Shown one piece after another: positions 4,196-5,128 of a stretch of DNA of 5,128 nt (position 1 is the first letter of the stretch; each line of letters starts with the position of its first letter). Under the pieces are notes generated by a model. That model was given only the letters and a program-made list of their open reading frames with translations. It searched no databases and was not told the DNA's origin. The position numbers were made by a program, and so were the translations under genes. The stretch is from Candidatus Kaiserbacteria bacterium (lineage in GTDB: Bacteria; Patescibacteriota; Minisyncoccia; Phycocordibacterales; UBA12088). The DNA lies in NCBI GenBank assembly GCA_003561715.1, contig PWVU01000076.1, positions 1 to 5,128 of the forward strand, read 5' to 3'.

Positions 4196-5080
4196 ATGCA
4201 AACATCAGAAAGGCAAGTACGAGAAGGGCATATACACACTCCCGACGGTAAGGTTTGGTACAAAAAGGTTGGAGACGACGGGAATACACCCCTGATAGTG
4301 TTGCACGGCGGTCCCGGGTATCCGCACGATTACTTGGAGTCACTGCAAGATCTCGCTGCTGAGCGACAAGTGATTATGTATGATCAGCTCGGCTGCGGAA
4401 ACTCCGATACGACAACCGACCCTGCCTTGTGGACACTTGAACACTTTGTGGAAGAACTGGACTCGGTGGTGCGCCACCTTGAGCTGGAGCGCTTTCATAT
4501 TCTTGGCCATTCGTGGGGTTCCGCACTTGCTGTTGCATTTGCGCTTGGGAAACCGAAGGGGTTATCGCGGCTGATTCTTTCCGATCCTCTGATCAGTGCG
4601 CCTCTGTGGATAAAAGATGCAAAGCGACTGATCGCACACCTGCCGCCAGATATGGCTGATGCACTCCGCACGCATCCTCATGATTCAGCGACATATCGTG
4701 AAGCCATGAAAGAATACTATAAATGCTATGTGGTGCGACTCGATCCGGTGCCCGATGCATTCAAGCGAGCCAAAGCAAAGATGAATCCGGAACTATATGC
4801 GCACATGTGGGGCGATGAGGAGTATGAAGCCACAGGCCTCTTGAAAGATCTTGATCTTTCAGTGCGTTTGTTCGAGATTGCCGTCCCTACACTTGTGCTT
4901 TGTGGGCGGTATGACGAAGCAACACCGGAAGCCTGTGCAACCTTTCAGAGTTTGCTGCAGAATGGATCTCTTGCTGTCTTTGAAGAAAGTGCTCATTATC
5001 CGTTCTGGAATGAGCGAGAGTTATATATGACCGCTGTATCGAGATTCTTGCAAGATGAAGCCTGTCAACCTCATCAATAA
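4196..5080 (+). CDS. alpha/beta hydrolase, proline iminopeptidase (S33) type
   Basis: This is a 294-residue cytoplasmic enzyme with no signal peptide. Landmarks of the proline iminopeptidase / tricorn-factor F1 branch appear in order: HGGPG (37-41, oxyanion hole), YDQLGCGNSD (62-71), the nucleophile elbow GHSWGS (104-109) with Ser106, a helical cap at about 133-218, CGRYDEATP (236-244) with catalytic Asp240, and ESAHYPFWNE (264-273) with catalytic His267. The triad Ser106-Asp240-His267 is complete and the length is normal for the family. Family members release N-terminal proline or other residues from small peptides or amides; a general esterase cannot be excluded. ATG 4196 is chosen because the upstream in-frame ATGs (from 4100) lie before the predicted promoter and partly inside the divergent gene. 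From 4196 the sequence begins as relatives do (REGHIHTPDGKVWYKKVG). No Shine-Dalgarno site is visible. It ends TAA TGA, tandem stops, and another gene follows closely. Confidence 0.92.
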   Translation: MQTSERQVREGHIHTPDGKVWYKKVGDDGNTPLIVLHGGPGYPHDYLESLQDLAAERQVIMYDQLGCGNSDTTTDPALWTLEHFVEELDSVVRHLELERFHILGHSWGSALAVAFALGKPKGLSRLILSDPLISAPLWIKDAKRLIAHLPPDMADALRTHPHDSATYREAMKEYYKCYVVRLDPVPDAFKRAKAKMNPELYAHMWGDEEYEATGLLKDLDLSVRLFEIAVPTLVLCGRYDEATPEACATFQSLLQNGSLAVFEESAHYPFWNERELYMTAVSRFLQDEACQPHQ

Positions 5081-5085
5081 TGAAT

Positions 5086-5094
5086 GGAGGAGGG
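5086..5094 (+). promoter_or_regulatory. strong Shine-Dalgarno site at right edge
   Basis: GGAGGAGGG lies four bases before a GTG at 5099, starting six bases after the hydrolase stop. It is the strongest ribosome binding sequence in the window. It implies a downstream gene translated from the same mRNA as the hydrolase. Confidence 0.6.
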
Positions 5095-5098
5095 TATA

Positions 5099-5128
5099 GT
5101 GCGTTGGGATTGGTACCATTCCCGGCTA
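5099..5128 (+). CDS. N-terminal fragment of a downstream gene (cut by window end)
   Basis: GTG at 5099 opens a frame of ten codons without a stop up to the window edge (reading M/V-RWDWYHSRL). The start is supported by GGAGGAGGG four bases upstream. An in-frame ATG at 5084 would add five residues, but it overlaps the ribosome binding site and has none of its own, so GTG is preferred. The 18-base gap from the hydrolase stop suggests cotranscription with it. Ten residues are too few to assign a family. Confidence 0.45.
   Translation, partial: MRWDWYHSRL

Overview
The window reads as a compact bacterial chromosome segment of about 50% GC, most likely from a Patescibacteria/CPR (Parcubacteria-type) genome. 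That assignment is an inference. It rests on small genes in short mixed-strand units, single-helix surface proteins with acidic linkers and a 'CxDGSxVGRxGPNCxFxxCP'-type cysteine motif, a conserved hypothetical I associate from memory with these genomes, and promoters whose -10 boxes sit almost on the start codon. There is no RNA gene, insertion sequence, CRISPR array or phage gene. The longest gene-free stretch is about 138 bases.

Layout: (1) 1-273, the C-terminal end of an unrecognised, AT-richer gene. (2) 274-382, a convergent gap with weak hairpins. (3) 383-1411 (minus), a membrane-anchored extracytoplasmic protein with a four-cysteine motif. (4) 1412-1549, a divergent promoter region. 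(5) 1550-2515 (plus), a second membrane-anchored protein ending in a META/HslJ-like domain. (6) 2561-3070 (plus), a conserved hypothetical with a good Shine-Dalgarno site and a striking set of alternative inverted repeats around its start. (7) 3152-3634 (plus), a Nudix hydrolase behind an extended -10 promoter and a perfect 16-bp palindrome. (8) 3667-4122 (minus), a second Nudix hydrolase, convergent with the first. (9) 4196-5080 (plus), an alpha/beta hydrolase of the proline iminopeptidase type, divergent from the second Nudix gene with overlapping -10 elements. (10) From about 5099, the start of another plus-strand gene cut by the window edge.

Functionally there are two themes. The left half (383-2515) holds two divergently transcribed surface or periplasm-facing proteins of unknown role. 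The right half (3152-5080) holds small-molecule enzymes: two Nudix pyrophosphatases and a peptidase-like hydrolase, plausibly serving nucleotide sanitation or salvage and peptide use. Nothing in the window proves that they form one pathway.

The most interesting signals are regulatory: the mutually exclusive RNA stems at 2528-2583, the palindrome at 3117-3132 lying in the -35/spacer zone of a promoter, and a split between apparently leaderless promoter-proximal genes and Shine-Dalgarno-led downstream genes. No complete, clearly new multi-gene system is visible.
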